From Vibrio rumoiensis (GTDB taxonomy: Bacteria; Pseudomonadota; Gammaproteobacteria; Enterobacterales; Vibrionaceae), in the NCBI RefSeq assembly GCF_002218045.2, contig NZ_AP018686.1, positions 124,001-188,000 of the forward strand: a stretch of 64,000 nt of DNA. The letters run 5' to 3'. A program made the position numbers and the translations under genes. Shown here one piece after another: positions 44,238 through 54,064 of the stretch (positions are counted from its first letter, which is position 1; every line of letters begins with the position of its first letter). The notes under the pieces were generated by a model that saw only the letters and a program-made list of their open reading frames with translations, did no database searches and had not been told where the DNA came from.

Positions 44238-44312
44238 ATTTCATCCTTTGTCAGTATGCCGATTAAATCATAGCAGCACTCTTTATATTGAAACGTCAAA
44301 GTTATGTTTGAA

Positions 44313-44357
44313 TATATTACAAGTAAATCATTACAGGGATGATTTACTTGTAATATA
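44313..44357. repeat. 19-bp perfect inverted repeat with 7-nt loop
   Basis: TATATTACAAGTAAATCAT (44313-44331) and its exact reverse complement (44339-44357) flank TACAGGG. It lies in the divergent gap between the YdjM-like and outer-membrane-protein genes, and could be an operator or a hairpin. Confidence 0.85.
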
Positions 44358-44467
44358 AAAACTTAGTGACAAACTTCACGTTTGTCAGGCTTATGTCAAA
44401 AATATGGGTATGTTTATTTGAGGTTTTTCTAAACTATAAGTTCTAATCTTGATTTTAAAGGGAACTT

Positions 44468-45031
44468 ATGATGAGAAAAATATTTATTTATTCTGGCTTG
44501 CTAGGGATCTTTGCTTCCCCAGCCACTTTTGCCAATAACCTTGAACCTCATATGTATATGGGGCTGTTATATTCGTATGCTGATGTTAGTGGAAATGTAG
44601 AAATTAATAATGAAGAGGCAGACTTCGATAATTCTATGTTAGGTGTTGCTTTAGGATACCAATTCCATAAAAACTTTGCCATAGAAGCTAGAGGTTACGG
44701 AAGTGTTAGCGATGATGAGGTTGGTGGCTATAAAGTTAAGGTAAATAATCACTTTAATGTATTGGGGAAAGGTATATTACCGTTAGATGATAATGGATAT
44801 TTTAGAATTTATGGCCTATTAGGTTTCGGGCAAACAAAAATATCAGTAAGTTCAGATTCAGAGTCGGAAACTGACTTTTTATATGGTGCAGGGATGTCGT
44901 TTAGTACTAATAAGCCTATTAGTTTTGATGTCGAATGGGTACGAGCTTTTGATGACGAAAGTTTTGGTATTTCTCACGCAAGTATTAGCGGAGATATGTT
45001 TAACCTAAATTTAGTTTATCACTTCAACTAA
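44468..45031 (+). CDS. Outer-membrane beta-barrel protein (OmpA/OmpW-like porin family)
   Basis: The 187-residue protein has a signal peptide cut near TFA|NN (residue 22) and about eight amphipathic beta strands (MYMGLLYSYADV, SMLGVALGYQFHKNFAIEAR, GYFRIYGLLGFGQTKI). It ends in a typical outer-membrane C-terminal strand, FNLNLVYHFN, with terminal aromatic pattern. It belongs to the OMP beta-brl type; function unknown. AAGGGAACTT precedes the ATG. Confidence 0.85.
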   Translation: MMRKIFIYSGLLGIFASPATFANNLEPHMYMGLLYSYADVSGNVEINNEEADFDNSMLGVALGYQFHKNFAIEARGYGSVSDDEVGGYKVKVNNHFNVLGKGILPLDDNGYFRIYGLLGFGQTKISVSSDSESETDFLYGAGMSFSTNKPISFDVEWVRAFDDESFGISHASISGDMFNLNLVYHFN

Positions 45032-45082
45032 ATCATATTGAGGTGGCGATTTTCGTAGTACCACCTTTATATTTATCTAGAA

Positions 45083-45120
45083 AACAAAAAAAGGCTGAAT
45101 GACCACATCATTCAACCTTT
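45083..45120 (-). terminator. Terminator of the epimerase-acetyltransferase operon
   Basis: AAAGGTTGAATGA pairs with TCATTCAGCCTTT (one mismatch) around a 5-nt loop, followed on the minus strand by a run of seven T. It lies 22 bp past the acetyltransferase stop. Confidence 0.82.
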
Positions 45121-45141
45121 GAAGTTTAGGACAGGAGAGGG

Positions 45142-45699
45142 TTACTCTGCTTTTTTATGTGGTTTGCAAGGATTACCAAAAGCCACCATACCAGCAGGAA
45201 TATCTTTGGTTACCACACTGCCTGCACCTATCACAGCACCATCGCCAATCGTCACACCGGGTAGAACAATACAGCCACCACCAATCCACACATTGTTGCC
45301 GATAGTAATGGGTTCCGCAAAGCCGATATGTTGATTTCGCGCTTCAATTTCTAAGGGGTGATGCGCCGTATACAACTGTGCATTGGGGCCAATGAATACA
45401 TTGTCTCCAATGGTGATCGGGGCACAATCGAGAATAGCGAAGTTAAAATTGATAAAGACATTGCTACCAATAGTGGTATTGATGCCGTAATCAATGTTCA
45501 TCGCTTTTTCGATGTGCACATTGTCGCCGACTTTAGCAAAAATCTTTTCGATTAATTCACGTTGTTTGCCTCGCTCACGACGAGGGGTTTGGTTATAAAT
45601 GGAGGTCAAATCACGAGTGATATCGCGGATTTCAATGAGATCGGCATCATTAATATCATAGCGCTCACCGGCACGCATTTTCTCTAAGGCCGTTGTCAT
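45142..45699 (-). CDS. Sugar O-acetyltransferase (Maa/LacA family)
   Basis: This 185-residue left-handed beta-helix acetyltransferase starts MTTALEKMRAGERYDINDAD, with the Mac N-terminal domain and hexapeptide repeats (IGDNVFIGPNAQLYTAHHPL, and ITIGNNVWIGGGCIVLPGVT). The catalytic His is in TAHHPL (about residue 115). It acetylates mono- or disaccharides, possibly detoxifying unused sugars. Its ATG overlaps the epimerase stop by one base (TAATG), so the two are coupled. Confidence 0.92.
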   Translation of the reverse strand: MTTALEKMRAGERYDINDADLIEIRDITRDLTSIYNQTPRRERGKQRELIEKIFAKVGDNVHIEKAMNIDYGINTTIGSNVFINFNFAILDCAPITIGDNVFIGPNAQLYTAHHPLEIEARNQHIGFAEPITIGNNVWIGGGCIVLPGVTIGDGAVIGAGSVVTKDIPAGMVAFGNPCKPHKKAE

Positions 45700-46796
45700 T
45701 AGTGCGCCTCAAATTGGTAGCTAGTTTGGTATTGATAGAAGGTTTTTTTCGCAATAAATCGTTTATTTTCTGCTGGCCATTCTGGATGGTTTGGGCAGTC
45801 CGGTAAGAACTGAGTTTCAAGAGCAATACCTTGATGATCTTGATATTCACCATCACGAGATGGAGTGCCAGCCAAGAAATTACCACTGTAGAATTGGATG
45901 GCAGGCTTATCGGTAAAGACCGACATGCTAACCAGCTTATCTGAGCTCGTGAGCTGTGCGATAGGGCTAATACCATCAGTTAGTTCGCTCGGCAGCGTGA
46001 ACGCGTGATCATAGCCTTTTGCCATCTTTTGGTCGTCATCTTCTAGAAGGCGTTCTCGAATGGGGTGGGCGGTTTTAAAATCAAAACTGGTGCCATCAAC
46101 TGGGCGTAATTCACCCGTCGGGATCTGTTGTTGATCCGTGGGTAAATATTCATTGGCCAATAACATGAGATCGTGATCAAGGATGGTTTTACCTGATTCG
46201 GCACCGTCTAAATTAAAGTAGGCGTGATTGGTCAAGTTGATTGGGCAATCTTGATCGCACAATGCTGAGTACTCGATGCAGATTTGGTTGTTTTCCGTTA
46301 GCGTGTAAGCCACTTCAACGGTGAGACTCCCCGGGAAGCCTTGGTCGCCATCCGGTGAGGTGAGGTTATAGGTAATGTGTGAGTCACTGTGTTCTTTCAC
46401 TAGCCAGCGCCTTTTATCAAACCCCTCAACGCCGCCATGTAAGCTATTGTCGTTATTATTAATGGTGATTTGGTAATCTTGGTCATTAAGGCTAAATTGC
46501 CCTTTGCCAATACGGTTAGCAAAGCGGCCAATGGTGGCGCCTAAAAATGCCGAGTGAGATTGGTAGTCTTCGAGATTTTTCATCCCAAGTAATACTTCAC
46601 GTTGGCCTTTTGAGGTCGGGACTTGGCAACTTACCCAAGTGGCGCCAATATCCATAAAAGAGGCGGTCATACCTTGGCTATTTTTTAAGGTGTGAACGCG
46701 CGCCGGTTGACCATCGGAGAATAGACCCGCTTCTAGTGACGCTTTTAATGAACTTGGAGAGATCAATGTCTCTGGAGAAGAAAGTGTTGTGAGCAT
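45699..46796 (-). CDS. galM: Aldose 1-epimerase (mutarotase)
   Basis: The 365-residue protein has GalM signatures: GATIGRFANRIGKGQFSL, NNDNSLHGGVEGFDKRRWLV (His near the active site), NLTNHAYFNLDGAESG (second catalytic His), and a C-terminal Glu in GIALETQFLPD. It interconverts anomers of aldoses, here probably arabinose, xylose or galactose released by the neighbouring glycosidases. AAGGAGCC precedes the ATG. Confidence 0.93.
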   Translation of the reverse strand: MLTTLSSPETLISPSSLKASLEAGLFSDGQPARVHTLKNSQGMTASFMDIGATWVSCQVPTSKGQREVLLGMKNLEDYQSHSAFLGATIGRFANRIGKGQFSLNDQDYQITINNNDNSLHGGVEGFDKRRWLVKEHSDSHITYNLTSPDGDQGFPGSLTVEVAYTLTENNQICIEYSALCDQDCPINLTNHAYFNLDGAESGKTILDHDLMLLANEYLPTDQQQIPTGELRPVDGTSFDFKTAHPIRERLLEDDDQKMAKGYDHAFTLPSELTDGISPIAQLTSSDKLVSMSVFTDKPAIQFYSGNFLAGTPSRDGEYQDHQGIALETQFLPDCPNHPEWPAENKRFIAKKTFYQYQTSYQFEAH

Positions 46797-46859
46797 AACG
46801 GCTCCTTTTTAAATGAGAAAAGGTACTTAGCTGTGATAGTCCAAGTACCTTATGAAAAA

Positions 46860-47798
46860 TTAAATGGCGTCACCAAAGATAGGGAAACCATTTTCCCATT
46901 CTAGGCGCTTAATTCGTGTATGTCGGTTGGGATCCCACAATGGGTCGCCTTCAATTTCGGTATAATCACGTGCGTGATACACCAGTAAATCATGACCTTC
47001 TTCATCGACTGTGAAGCTATTATGGCCTGGCCCATAGACCTTCTTATCCCAATTGGTTCTAAATACTGGCAGCTCGGCTTTATGCCAACTTGCAGGGTCG
47101 AGTAGGTTGCTGTCTTCATTTGCATAGAGCAAACCCATGCAATAGTTTTCATCGGTGGCACTGGCCGAATAAGTCATCCAAAACTTCCCATGACGATGAA
47201 TGACCGATGGCCCTTCGTTGACCCAAAAACCAATTTGTTCCCATTCAAATTCAGGAATGGTTAAACGTTGCGGTGGTGTTTTGAGCATGGTCGGGGTTTC
47301 TAACTCTGCAATATAGAGGTTTGAATTACCTTCTATGCCATTCTCTTTTTGTGCCCACACATAGTAATTGATGCCTTTATGGCTAAATGAGGTGGCATCT
47401 AAACAGAAGGTATCCATACCGGTGTCTATTTGGCCTTCAAATACCCATTCATCGGTAATGGGATTAGCGTTGCGGTTGGAAATCGCGTACATGCGGTGCT
47501 GAAACAGGCCATCCACAATCTCACGTGAAGGGGCTGCGGCAAAATACACATACCAAGCGTTATCAATAAAGTGCAGCTCTGGTGCCCAAATTAGATCGCT
47601 GTATGGACCAACATCCGGTTTATACCAAGCGTTAATTAACTCGCTGGTGGTATTCAATTCTTTAATCGTTTTAGCACGGCGAATCTCAATGCGATCATAT
47701 TCTGGCACCGATGCGGTGAAGTAATAATAGCCATCGGTGTGTTTATAAATATGTGGATCGGCGCGTTGTTCGATAATTGGGTTTACGAAATCAGTCAT
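46860..47798 (-). CDS. GH43 glycosidase (arabinofuranosidase/xylosidase-like)
   Basis: This is a 312-residue single-domain five-bladed propeller enzyme with no signal peptide, so it acts in the cytoplasm. The general base Asp is in QRADPHIYKHTDGYYY (about residue 14), the pKa-modulating Asp in FCLDATSFSH, and the acid Glu in FWVNEGPSVI. The family covers alpha-L-arabinofuranosidases and beta-xylosidases; the location between an arabinose/xylose importer and epimerase fits either. It starts 9 bp after the GPH symporter stop. Confidence 0.9.
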   Translation of the reverse strand: MTDFVNPIIEQRADPHIYKHTDGYYYFTASVPEYDRIEIRRAKTIKELNTTSELINAWYKPDVGPYSDLIWAPELHFIDNAWYVYFAAAPSREIVDGLFQHRMYAISNRNANPITDEWVFEGQIDTGMDTFCLDATSFSHKGINYYVWAQKENGIEGNSNLYIAELETPTMLKTPPQRLTIPEFEWEQIGFWVNEGPSVIHRHGKFWMTYSASATDENYCMGLLYANEDSNLLDPASWHKAELPVFRTNWDKKVYGPGHNSFTVDEEGHDLLVYHARDYTEIEGDPLWDPNRHTRIKRLEWENGFPIFGDAI

Positions 47799-47807
47799 AC
47801 TGCTACC

Positions 47808-49205
47808 TTAATTCGCGAAATGAGTTACTGGTTTTTTAGTCGGTTTTACATTGCTTAAGTTCTCTTCTACTTCAAGAATGTTGGTGGCGGTGATCTTGTT
47901 GTAGAACTTGTCTGTCACTTTATATTTGAACATGAATGCGCCCATTAAGAAGTGGAAGAAGCCAGGAATGATGGTCAGCATCAAAGCAATTCCTGTTAAA
48001 GCAAAATCCGATTGAGTTTCATTAGGTACATAGTTAAAGAACGTTAATAACCAACCCACAATCGCACCTGCAATACCCATACCTAATTTTTGGCTAAATG
48101 AGATACCACCGAATGCTAGACCTGACACTCGTTTTCCGGTTTTGTATGCGCCGTAGTCTACCGCTTCAGCAATGGCTGACCAGAAGACTGGAGCATGTAA
48201 ATCTACGACAAAGGATACTAAGAAATACAAAATGAAAGCGAGAGCAAAGTCACCTTGTCCAACGAAGAAATACAACATGGCACTTAATACCAATACCGCG
48301 ACTTGGCTATAACGGAATAGTTTGATTTTGCAGTACTTCTTGGTAATCCAAGTGGATGCCACCATCGCAAGAATGGCCGCCGTTACTCCGGTTGCGAGGA
48401 AGGCTGAGATAGTGCTTGCATCACCACCTAAGTAATATTTTGCGTAGTAAGCCGCAACTGAACCACGGATAACATAACCAATGGTGCCGGTGACACATAC
48501 TGCGCACAAAATCAGCCATTGGTCATTCTTCATTAAGATTTTAACTTGTTCTTTGAATGACTTTTTATCAACCACGTGTTCAATACGTTCTTTGGTGGTG
48601 GCAAAGCAGAATAGGAATAATAGCGTGCCCATTAACCCCATGAGACCCATTGAATATTGGTAGCCTAGTTGTAGGTTGTCTTGGCCCCAAGCCGTTGATA
48701 GTTGTGGCACGATAATGGTCACTAAAAATGCCGCAATTTTAGCGAAGAATAAACGGTAGCCGTTCGCCGATAAACGCTCTTTTGGGTCATCGGTTAATAC
48801 GCTGATCAGTGAAATATAAGGAATGGTTACCGCAGTAAACATCACCGTGACAAAGATATACGTCGCATAAGCGTAAACCAGTTTGGTGTTGTAATCGCCA
48901 TCGGGTGTGCTGAATGCGAGGTAAACTGAGATGCCAAAAGGAATGGCTAAAAACAGCATATATTGACGGTATCGGCCCCAACGAGAGGTGAATTTATCGG
49001 TGATCATGCCCATCAGTGGATCGGTTACCGCATCAATTAAGCGAACGACGATAAACAGCATCGCGAGGTCAGAAGGTTTGATGCCAAAGATATCGGTGTA
49101 GAAGAAAGTGATGATCAGCATCATAGAAGAGATAACCACGTTAACCGCCATATCTCCGGCCCCAAAGCCAACTTTTTCTAACACTGGTAATTTATATTTA
49201 TACAT
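47808..49205 (-). CDS. GPH-family glycoside-pentoside:cation symporter
   Basis: The 465-residue membrane protein has about 12 helices and MelB/XynB-like motifs: FGAGDMAVNVVISSMMLI, VRLIDAVTDPLMGMITDKFT then SRWGRYRQYM, and a central loop with KERIEHV. It probably imports xylosides, arabinosides or their oligomers with Na+ or H+. It heads the operon with GH43, epimerase and acetyltransferase. GGATGAG precedes the ATG. Confidence 0.9.
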   Translation of the reverse strand: MYKYKLPVLEKVGFGAGDMAVNVVISSMMLIITFFYTDIFGIKPSDLAMLFIVVRLIDAVTDPLMGMITDKFTSRWGRYRQYMLFLAIPFGISVYLAFSTPDGDYNTKLVYAYATYIFVTVMFTAVTIPYISLISVLTDDPKERLSANGYRLFFAKIAAFLVTIIVPQLSTAWGQDNLQLGYQYSMGLMGLMGTLLFLFCFATTKERIEHVVDKKSFKEQVKILMKNDQWLILCAVCVTGTIGYVIRGSVAAYYAKYYLGGDASTISAFLATGVTAAILAMVASTWITKKYCKIKLFRYSQVAVLVLSAMLYFFVGQGDFALAFILYFLVSFVVDLHAPVFWSAIAEAVDYGAYKTGKRVSGLAFGGISFSQKLGMGIAGAIVGWLLTFFNYVPNETQSDFALTGIALMLTIIPGFFHFLMGAFMFKYKVTDKFYNKITATNILEVEENLSNVKPTKKPVTHFAN

Positions 49206-49385
49206 AGTTTTCTCATCCAGTTATTTTTCAATTGCGAGCAATACTACTGATGAGAGGAACGGAGTGATGTTAGAGCTCTCATGGAAATTAAGAGTTAGCT
49301 ATTTTGTACATGCCTTTAGCAAAAATGTTTATACCTTGGTTTGATTATGTTTTTTACGTTGTTGTTGCTTTAAGTAGCCAGCAGA

Positions 49386-49428
49386 AAGCCATATTCTCCG
49401 TTCTATGATGCCTTGGAGAATATGGCTT
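49386..49428 (-). terminator. Hairpin at the end of the sugar ABC operon
   Basis: AAGCCATATTCTCC and GGAGAATATGGCTT form a perfect 14-bp stem with a 15-nt loop, 7 bp beyond the ATPase stop. The trailing T run is short. Confidence 0.8.
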
Positions 49429-49434
49429 GTCAGT

Positions 49435-50529
49435 TTAATTAGCTTGATAGATGGATAATCCCGATTGATTATCAAACATATGCAAGCGTGAACCGTCGAT
49501 ATAGAAATTAGCCATATCGCCTTCGTTAATCACATGACTGGATGGCGCTTCTACGGTGATTTGGCTATCGCCTAGGCGGCTTGTCAGCTGTATGGTTGAG
49601 CCGAGCAGCTCTAAGTTTTCGACTTTACCTTTGATTGGTAATGGCTGAGTGAGCAGATCAGGCGTGATATGAATGTCACACGGGCGAATGCCAAGCGTGG
49701 CCTTGCTTTCGGTTTGGCTTTCATTCATTTTGCCAGATAAGTTTAGCTTTTGACCCGCAATATCAACATTCCAACCTTCATCTTTATCGAGACCGACTGG
49801 GATAAAGTTCATGGCTGGGCTGCCAATAAATCCGGCGACAAACTTATTGGCAGGAGAGTGGTAGATTTCTCGCGGGGTGCCCACTTGCTCGACTTTCCCA
49901 TCTCGCAAAATAACGATACGGTCGGCCAATGTCATCGCTTCGACTTGATCATGAGTCACGTAGATGGTGGTTTTTTTCATCTTTCTATGCAGCGATTTGA
50001 TCTCGGTACGCATCGAATTACGCAGCTTGGCATCTAGGTTTGATAGTGGTTCATCAAATAAGAATACTTCAGGGGTACGAACCATTGCTCGTCCCATCGC
50101 AACACGCTGACGTTGACCACCAGATAAGGCTTTCGGTTTACGATCCAGTAGTGGCGTGAGCTGTAGCATGTCGGCCACCGGGCGCACTTTTTTCTCTATT
50201 TCTTCTTTTTTCAAGCCCGCCAGTTTTAAGGCAAAAGCTATGTTTTGATACACCGTCATGTGTGGATATAGCGCATAGCTTTGAAACACCATCGCAATAT
50301 CACGTTCAATCGGTTCGAGCTCATTGACCACTCTGCCATTAATCAGAATTTCGCCACCGGTAATGTCTTCTAAACCCGCAAGCATGCGCAAAGTGGTGGA
50401 TTTACCACAACCTGATGGGCCGAGGAATACCACAAACTCCCCATCTTCAATTTTAAGATTAAAGTCTTTAACGATTTGTACGTTGCCTGGGTAGGTCTTT
50501 TCAATATGTTTAAATTCAACTGAAGCCAT
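49435..50529 (-). CDS. Sugar ABC transporter ATPase (UgpC/MsmX-like)
   Basis: The 364-residue protein starts MASVEFKHIEKTYPGNVQIV, with Walker A GPSGCGKSTTLR, signature LSGGQRQRVAMGRAMV, Walker B VFLFDEPLSNLDAKLR, switch His in VTHDQVEAM, and a C-terminal TOBE/MalK-like regulatory domain (LGIRPCDIHI). It powers a CUT1 oligosaccharide importer. The start at 50529 has AAGGA 8 nt upstream; the open frame to 50676 overlaps the permease gene and is unlikely. Confidence 0.94.
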   Translation of the reverse strand: MASVEFKHIEKTYPGNVQIVKDFNLKIEDGEFVVFLGPSGCGKSTTLRMLAGLEDITGGEILINGRVVNELEPIERDIAMVFQSYALYPHMTVYQNIAFALKLAGLKKEEIEKKVRPVADMLQLTPLLDRKPKALSGGQRQRVAMGRAMVRTPEVFLFDEPLSNLDAKLRNSMRTEIKSLHRKMKKTTIYVTHDQVEAMTLADRIVILRDGKVEQVGTPREIYHSPANKFVAGFIGSPAMNFIPVGLDKDEGWNVDIAGQKLNLSGKMNESQTESKATLGIRPCDIHITPDLLTQPLPIKGKVENLELLGSTIQLTSRLGDSQITVEAPSSHVINEGDMANFYIDGSRLHMFDNQSGLSIYQAN

Positions 50530-50561
50530 AGGAATGTTCCTTATAATTCTATTTAGTGAGG

Positions 50562-51389
50562 CTAGCCTTTCACTGCGCCGCCAGTTAAGCCTGCAACAAT
50601 GTATTTTTGTGCGAATAAGAAAAATACGATGGCAGGGGTAATCGTGACGGTGACGTAAGCAAGGATGCGGTTCCATTCGATACCATACTCACCACGGTAT
50701 TGCATGATGCCTAACGTCCAGGGATAGTGTTGTTCTGTATTAAGCACCAATAAAGGCAGTAAATAGTTATTCCAACTTGCGACCAACACAAAGACGCCTA
50801 CTGTGGCGAGGATTGGGGTGGATAGCGGCAAGATGACATGCCAATAGAACTTGATATAACTGCAACCATCGACGCGCGAGGCATCAAATAACTCAGAAGG
50901 CAGTTGTTCAAAGAAGGTTCTAAACAGCAAAATACTAAAGCCCAAACCAAAGGCAACTTGTGGGATCACCACACCAGATAAGCTATCAAGTAAACCCAGA
51001 TCTCGGATTTTTAAGAACAGCGGTAAAATGGCCGCCGCAGCCGGAAACATCATGCCGACGAGAAAATAGTTATAGAGATATTTATAACCGGCAAACTTAA
51101 TATGCGAGAAAGTAAACGCAGTCATGGTGCCAATGATCAAAGTGAGCAGTACCGAGAAAAACGCGATAATTAACGAATTTTTCATCAGTAGCCAAATCGA
51201 CCCATCGGCAAAGACCTGAGCGTAATACTCAAACTCCCAAACGTGAGGTAAACCAAAAGGGTTGGTTCGTAATTCACCTAAGCTTTTAAACCCACCTAAT
51301 ACGGTGGCAAACATAGGAATTAAAACAAAGCCGGCGACCAGCATTAGGAAGATATATTTTCCCCAACGTATTTTACGCATTGCAAACAT
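50562..51389 (-). CDS. Carbohydrate ABC transporter permease (MalG-like)
   Basis: The 275-residue protein has six helices and the coupling segment ELFDASRVDGCSYIKFYWHV then ILPLSTPILATVGVF, typical of MalG/UgpE inner-membrane subunits. AAGGAGTTCCCT precedes the ATG, 10 bp after the first permease. Confidence 0.93.
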   Translation of the reverse strand: MFAMRKIRWGKYIFLMLVAGFVLIPMFATVLGGFKSLGELRTNPFGLPHVWEFEYYAQVFADGSIWLLMKNSLIIAFFSVLLTLIIGTMTAFTFSHIKFAGYKYLYNYFLVGMMFPAAAAILPLFLKIRDLGLLDSLSGVVIPQVAFGLGFSILLFRTFFEQLPSELFDASRVDGCSYIKFYWHVILPLSTPILATVGVFVLVASWNNYLLPLLVLNTEQHYPWTLGIMQYRGEYGIEWNRILAYVTVTITPAIVFFLFAQKYIVAGLTGGAVKG

Positions 51390-51399
51390 AGGGAACTCC

Positions 51400-52350
51400 T
51401 TATTTTTTCTCTTTCATGATGGTGCTTTGATAGGTGAACGCAAAGATCACACAGCAAACAAATAACACCACACCGACAGCACTACCAAAACCAACATTCA
51501 TCCTTGTGATTCCGAAGGTATAGAGATAAGAAACCAAGGTATGAGTGGTGTGAGATGGACCACCACCGGTTAGCGGCATAATTAAATCGAAGGTTTGTAG
51601 CGCCCCTAAGATACTGAAGAAGATCGATATAGTGATCCCCGACATGATAAGCGGGATTTTTACATACCAAATCGCTTGGGTACGGGTGGCACCATCGAGT
51701 TTACTGGCTTCGAGCAGATCTTTAGGTACACCTTGCAGTGCGGCAATATAGATCATCATGTGAAAGCCAAAATACTTCCAAACCAATACCACCAGAATGG
51801 CAACGAAAGCCCAATTTCTATCGGCTAAGATATACCAAGTGTCGGTATTGAGTGCTTCGGTAAAGCTCGACATGACCCCGTAATCGCCATCAAAGACAAA
51901 GCGCCAGATAAGGCCGGCAGCCACTTCAGCCAAAATATAAGGTAAGAAGAAAATGAGACGGAAAATGCTGTTGGTCCAACTCTTTTTATAAATATAGAGT
52001 GCGACAATTAACGCGAGTGGTAGTTGAACCACGATAGAAATTAAAATGATTTTAAGGGTATTCCAAACCGCAGTATCAAACGCACTGTGTTTGAATAAAC
52101 GAATATAGTTATTGAACTCTACCCATTGACTCGGTTCTCCATAACCATTCCATTTAAATAGGCTGTAATAGCCCGCTTCACCAATGGGTAAAATAACAAA
52201 AATAGTAAACAGCAATAACGCTGGGGGTAAAAATAAAACTAATGTTAGTAGGCGATTGCCGTGATTATTTTTTTTAAACCAGCGTGAGACATTTTGATTC
52301 GAAGACGTAGCAGAACGCTTCTCATCAATTGTTGTGACATCATTACTCAT
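51400..52350 (-). CDS. Carbohydrate ABC transporter permease (MalF/UgpA-like)
   Basis: The 316-residue protein has a polar N-terminus, about six helices and the EAA-like loop DLLEASKLDGATRTQAIWYV then KIPLIMSGITISIF. It pairs with the second permease. GAGG lies 6 nt before the ATG at 52350; an upstream ATG at 52380 lacks a ribosome site. Confidence 0.93.
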   Translation of the reverse strand: MSNDVTTIDEKRSATSSNQNVSRWFKKNNHGNRLLTLVLFLPPALLLFTIFVILPIGEAGYYSLFKWNGYGEPSQWVEFNNYIRLFKHSAFDTAVWNTLKIILISIVVQLPLALIVALYIYKKSWTNSIFRLIFFLPYILAEVAAGLIWRFVFDGDYGVMSSFTEALNTDTWYILADRNWAFVAILVVLVWKYFGFHMMIYIAALQGVPKDLLEASKLDGATRTQAIWYVKIPLIMSGITISIFFSILGALQTFDLIMPLTGGGPSHTTHTLVSYLYTFGITRMNVGFGSAVGVVLFVCCVIFAFTYQSTIMKEKK

Positions 52351-52429
52351 AGCAAGCCTCGAGAAGATTAGAACAGACAACCGAAGTCGGCTGTATTGAT
52401 TACTGCATTAGTGGCGAAGATTTGAAGGG

Positions 52430-53725
52430 TTATTCAAATTCCCACGCTTCTTGTACTTGTTCTGCAGCTTCTTGAGGTGAGAGTGCACCGCTGACAATAC
52501 CGACTGATACGTCATTAACGACACTACCGACATTGGCGCCAAACGCTTGATCGTAAAATAATTGGTGCCATGAAGAGTTGGCAATATTTTGCGCAATACG
52601 TTTTTTGAATGGGTTTTCAATGGCTTCATCTGCGCCTTTAACAACCGGAATAATCATGTTGATCTTGGCAAGGTGTTTTTGCATTTCAATATTTGAGAAA
52701 TACTTCAACCATTGCACAGCTTCTGGGCTTGCATCGGAAGTTAATACCCAACCAGCAATGCCGCCGAGTGTATCAGATGCTTTGCCTTTACCATCTTTCA
52801 GAATAGGGAAGTTCATCCAACCTAGGTTGTCATCGCCCACACCTTTACCGCTGATGGATTGTTGAGCTTGGAATAAGTAGTTCCAGTCTCCCATCAGCTG
52901 CATCGCCGCTTTGCCATCACCAAAGTTGCCGGATGAATTACCAAAAGAAGCCGCAAGATAACCGGATTGGAAAGGTTTAAGATCGACTAGGCGTTTCAAC
53001 TCTTCACCTGCTTTAACGAAATCTTCACTGGCAAAGCCTTGGCCTTTTTTATCAATCGCATCTTGAATGCCTTGCTGACCAGCTTGACGCATGGTTAATA
53101 ATGTCCAGTAAAATTGAACTGGCCATTTGTCGGCACCTGCGGTGGTGATGGGGGTGATACCGGCAGCTTGTAGCTTTTTAACCGCGTCTAAGAAGTCATC
53201 CCAAGTGACGATCTTTTCTGCATCCACGCCGGCTTTTGCAAACAGGCTTTTGTTATACCAAAAGCCTACTTGGCTCACCATGTAAGGCAGGCCGTACTGT
53301 TTGCCTTTGTAGTTATAGGCATTAAAGCTGGCCTCAGAGAATCGAGGTTTGATGTCTTGCATTTCTTTGGTGACGTCTTTTAAAAGCCCGGCATCAACGC
53401 GAGTTTGGAAGTTACCACCGCCCCAGCTATAGAAAATATCTGGACGTTGTTCTGATTGAAGCAGGGTAGGAAGCTTTTGCTTAAACGCTTCGTTTTCTAA
53501 GTATTCCCATTTGATGTGTTGATCAGGATGCGCCTTTTCATAGTCGTGTCCCACTTGTTCCCAGATGGCAACAACTTTGGGATCCGCTTCAAGGTGAAGC
53601 ATACGAATGGTGGTATCGGACCAAGCGAAAGAAGAAGTTAAAGAGGCAGCAATCGCCGCTGGATAAAGGACCTTCTTCCAGCTTTTTTTCAGAATATGAA
53701 TGTTATTGTTATGTTTGTAAGGCAT
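52430..53725 (-). CDS. Carbohydrate ABC transporter substrate-binding protein
   Basis: The 431-residue family 1 binding protein has a signal peptide (basic start MPYKHNNNIHILKKSWKKVL, cleavage near FAWS). It contains WEYLENEAFKQKLPTLLQSE, DIFYSWGGGNFQTRVDAGLL, AAMQLMGDWNYLFQ and an aromatic-rich binding cleft. It should deliver pentose-based oligosaccharides to the permeases; the exact ligand is inferred from the neighbouring GH43, GH3 and xylose genes. GGAG lies 8 nt before the ATG at 53725. Confidence 0.92.
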   Translation of the reverse strand: MPYKHNNNIHILKKSWKKVLYPAAIAASLTSSFAWSDTTIRMLHLEADPKVVAIWEQVGHDYEKAHPDQHIKWEYLENEAFKQKLPTLLQSEQRPDIFYSWGGGNFQTRVDAGLLKDVTKEMQDIKPRFSEASFNAYNYKGKQYGLPYMVSQVGFWYNKSLFAKAGVDAEKIVTWDDFLDAVKKLQAAGITPITTAGADKWPVQFYWTLLTMRQAGQQGIQDAIDKKGQGFASEDFVKAGEELKRLVDLKPFQSGYLAASFGNSSGNFGDGKAAMQLMGDWNYLFQAQQSISGKGVGDDNLGWMNFPILKDGKGKASDTLGGIAGWVLTSDASPEAVQWLKYFSNIEMQKHLAKINMIIPVVKGADEAIENPFKKRIAQNIANSSWHQLFYDQAFGANVGSVVNDVSVGIVSGALSPQEAAEQVQEAWEFE

Positions 53726-54064
53726 GAAATGTTCTCCGTTATTATGGATATACAATCGTGGTATTACTCATTACTACGGTTAAATATCGTTATACCCTTG
53801 ATAATTTAATATTACTTTGGGTATATACTTCGTCCTTGAAGTCACAACCTTTCGGGTTGTATTTTTTAGGCCATTTCAGTAAATAATGCCTATCTTTTTT
53901 GACCTAATTTATATTGCTTCAATTACTTTGGTTTGGATGTTGAATGTGATATTTAATATGAGTTTATTATTATGTTTAAATTTAAAGTTATATCGTTATT
54001 TAATGTTGGCGCCTAATAATTGGAGTTGTAGATAAGATCCACAACTCCAATTAAATTTTATGGC
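53726..54064. other. Region between xylA and the sugar ABC operon
   Basis: No gene is seen. It holds an inverted repeat AATTGGAGTTGT (54018-54029) and ACAACTCCAATT (54041-54052) just after the xylA stop, likely the xylA terminator. A second hairpin (ACAACC/GGTTGT) with a plus-strand T run lies near 53844-53866. A CTTCGTCCTTGAAG segment near 53828-53841, preceded by TATA, may be a remnant of an ERIC-like end. The ABC operon promoter must lie here. Confidence 0.55.

Noticed and set aside
50530..50676. Longer start for the sugar ABC ATPase
   Set aside because: The extra 49 residues overlap the permease gene and read as its shifted frame; a strong ribosome site supports 50529.
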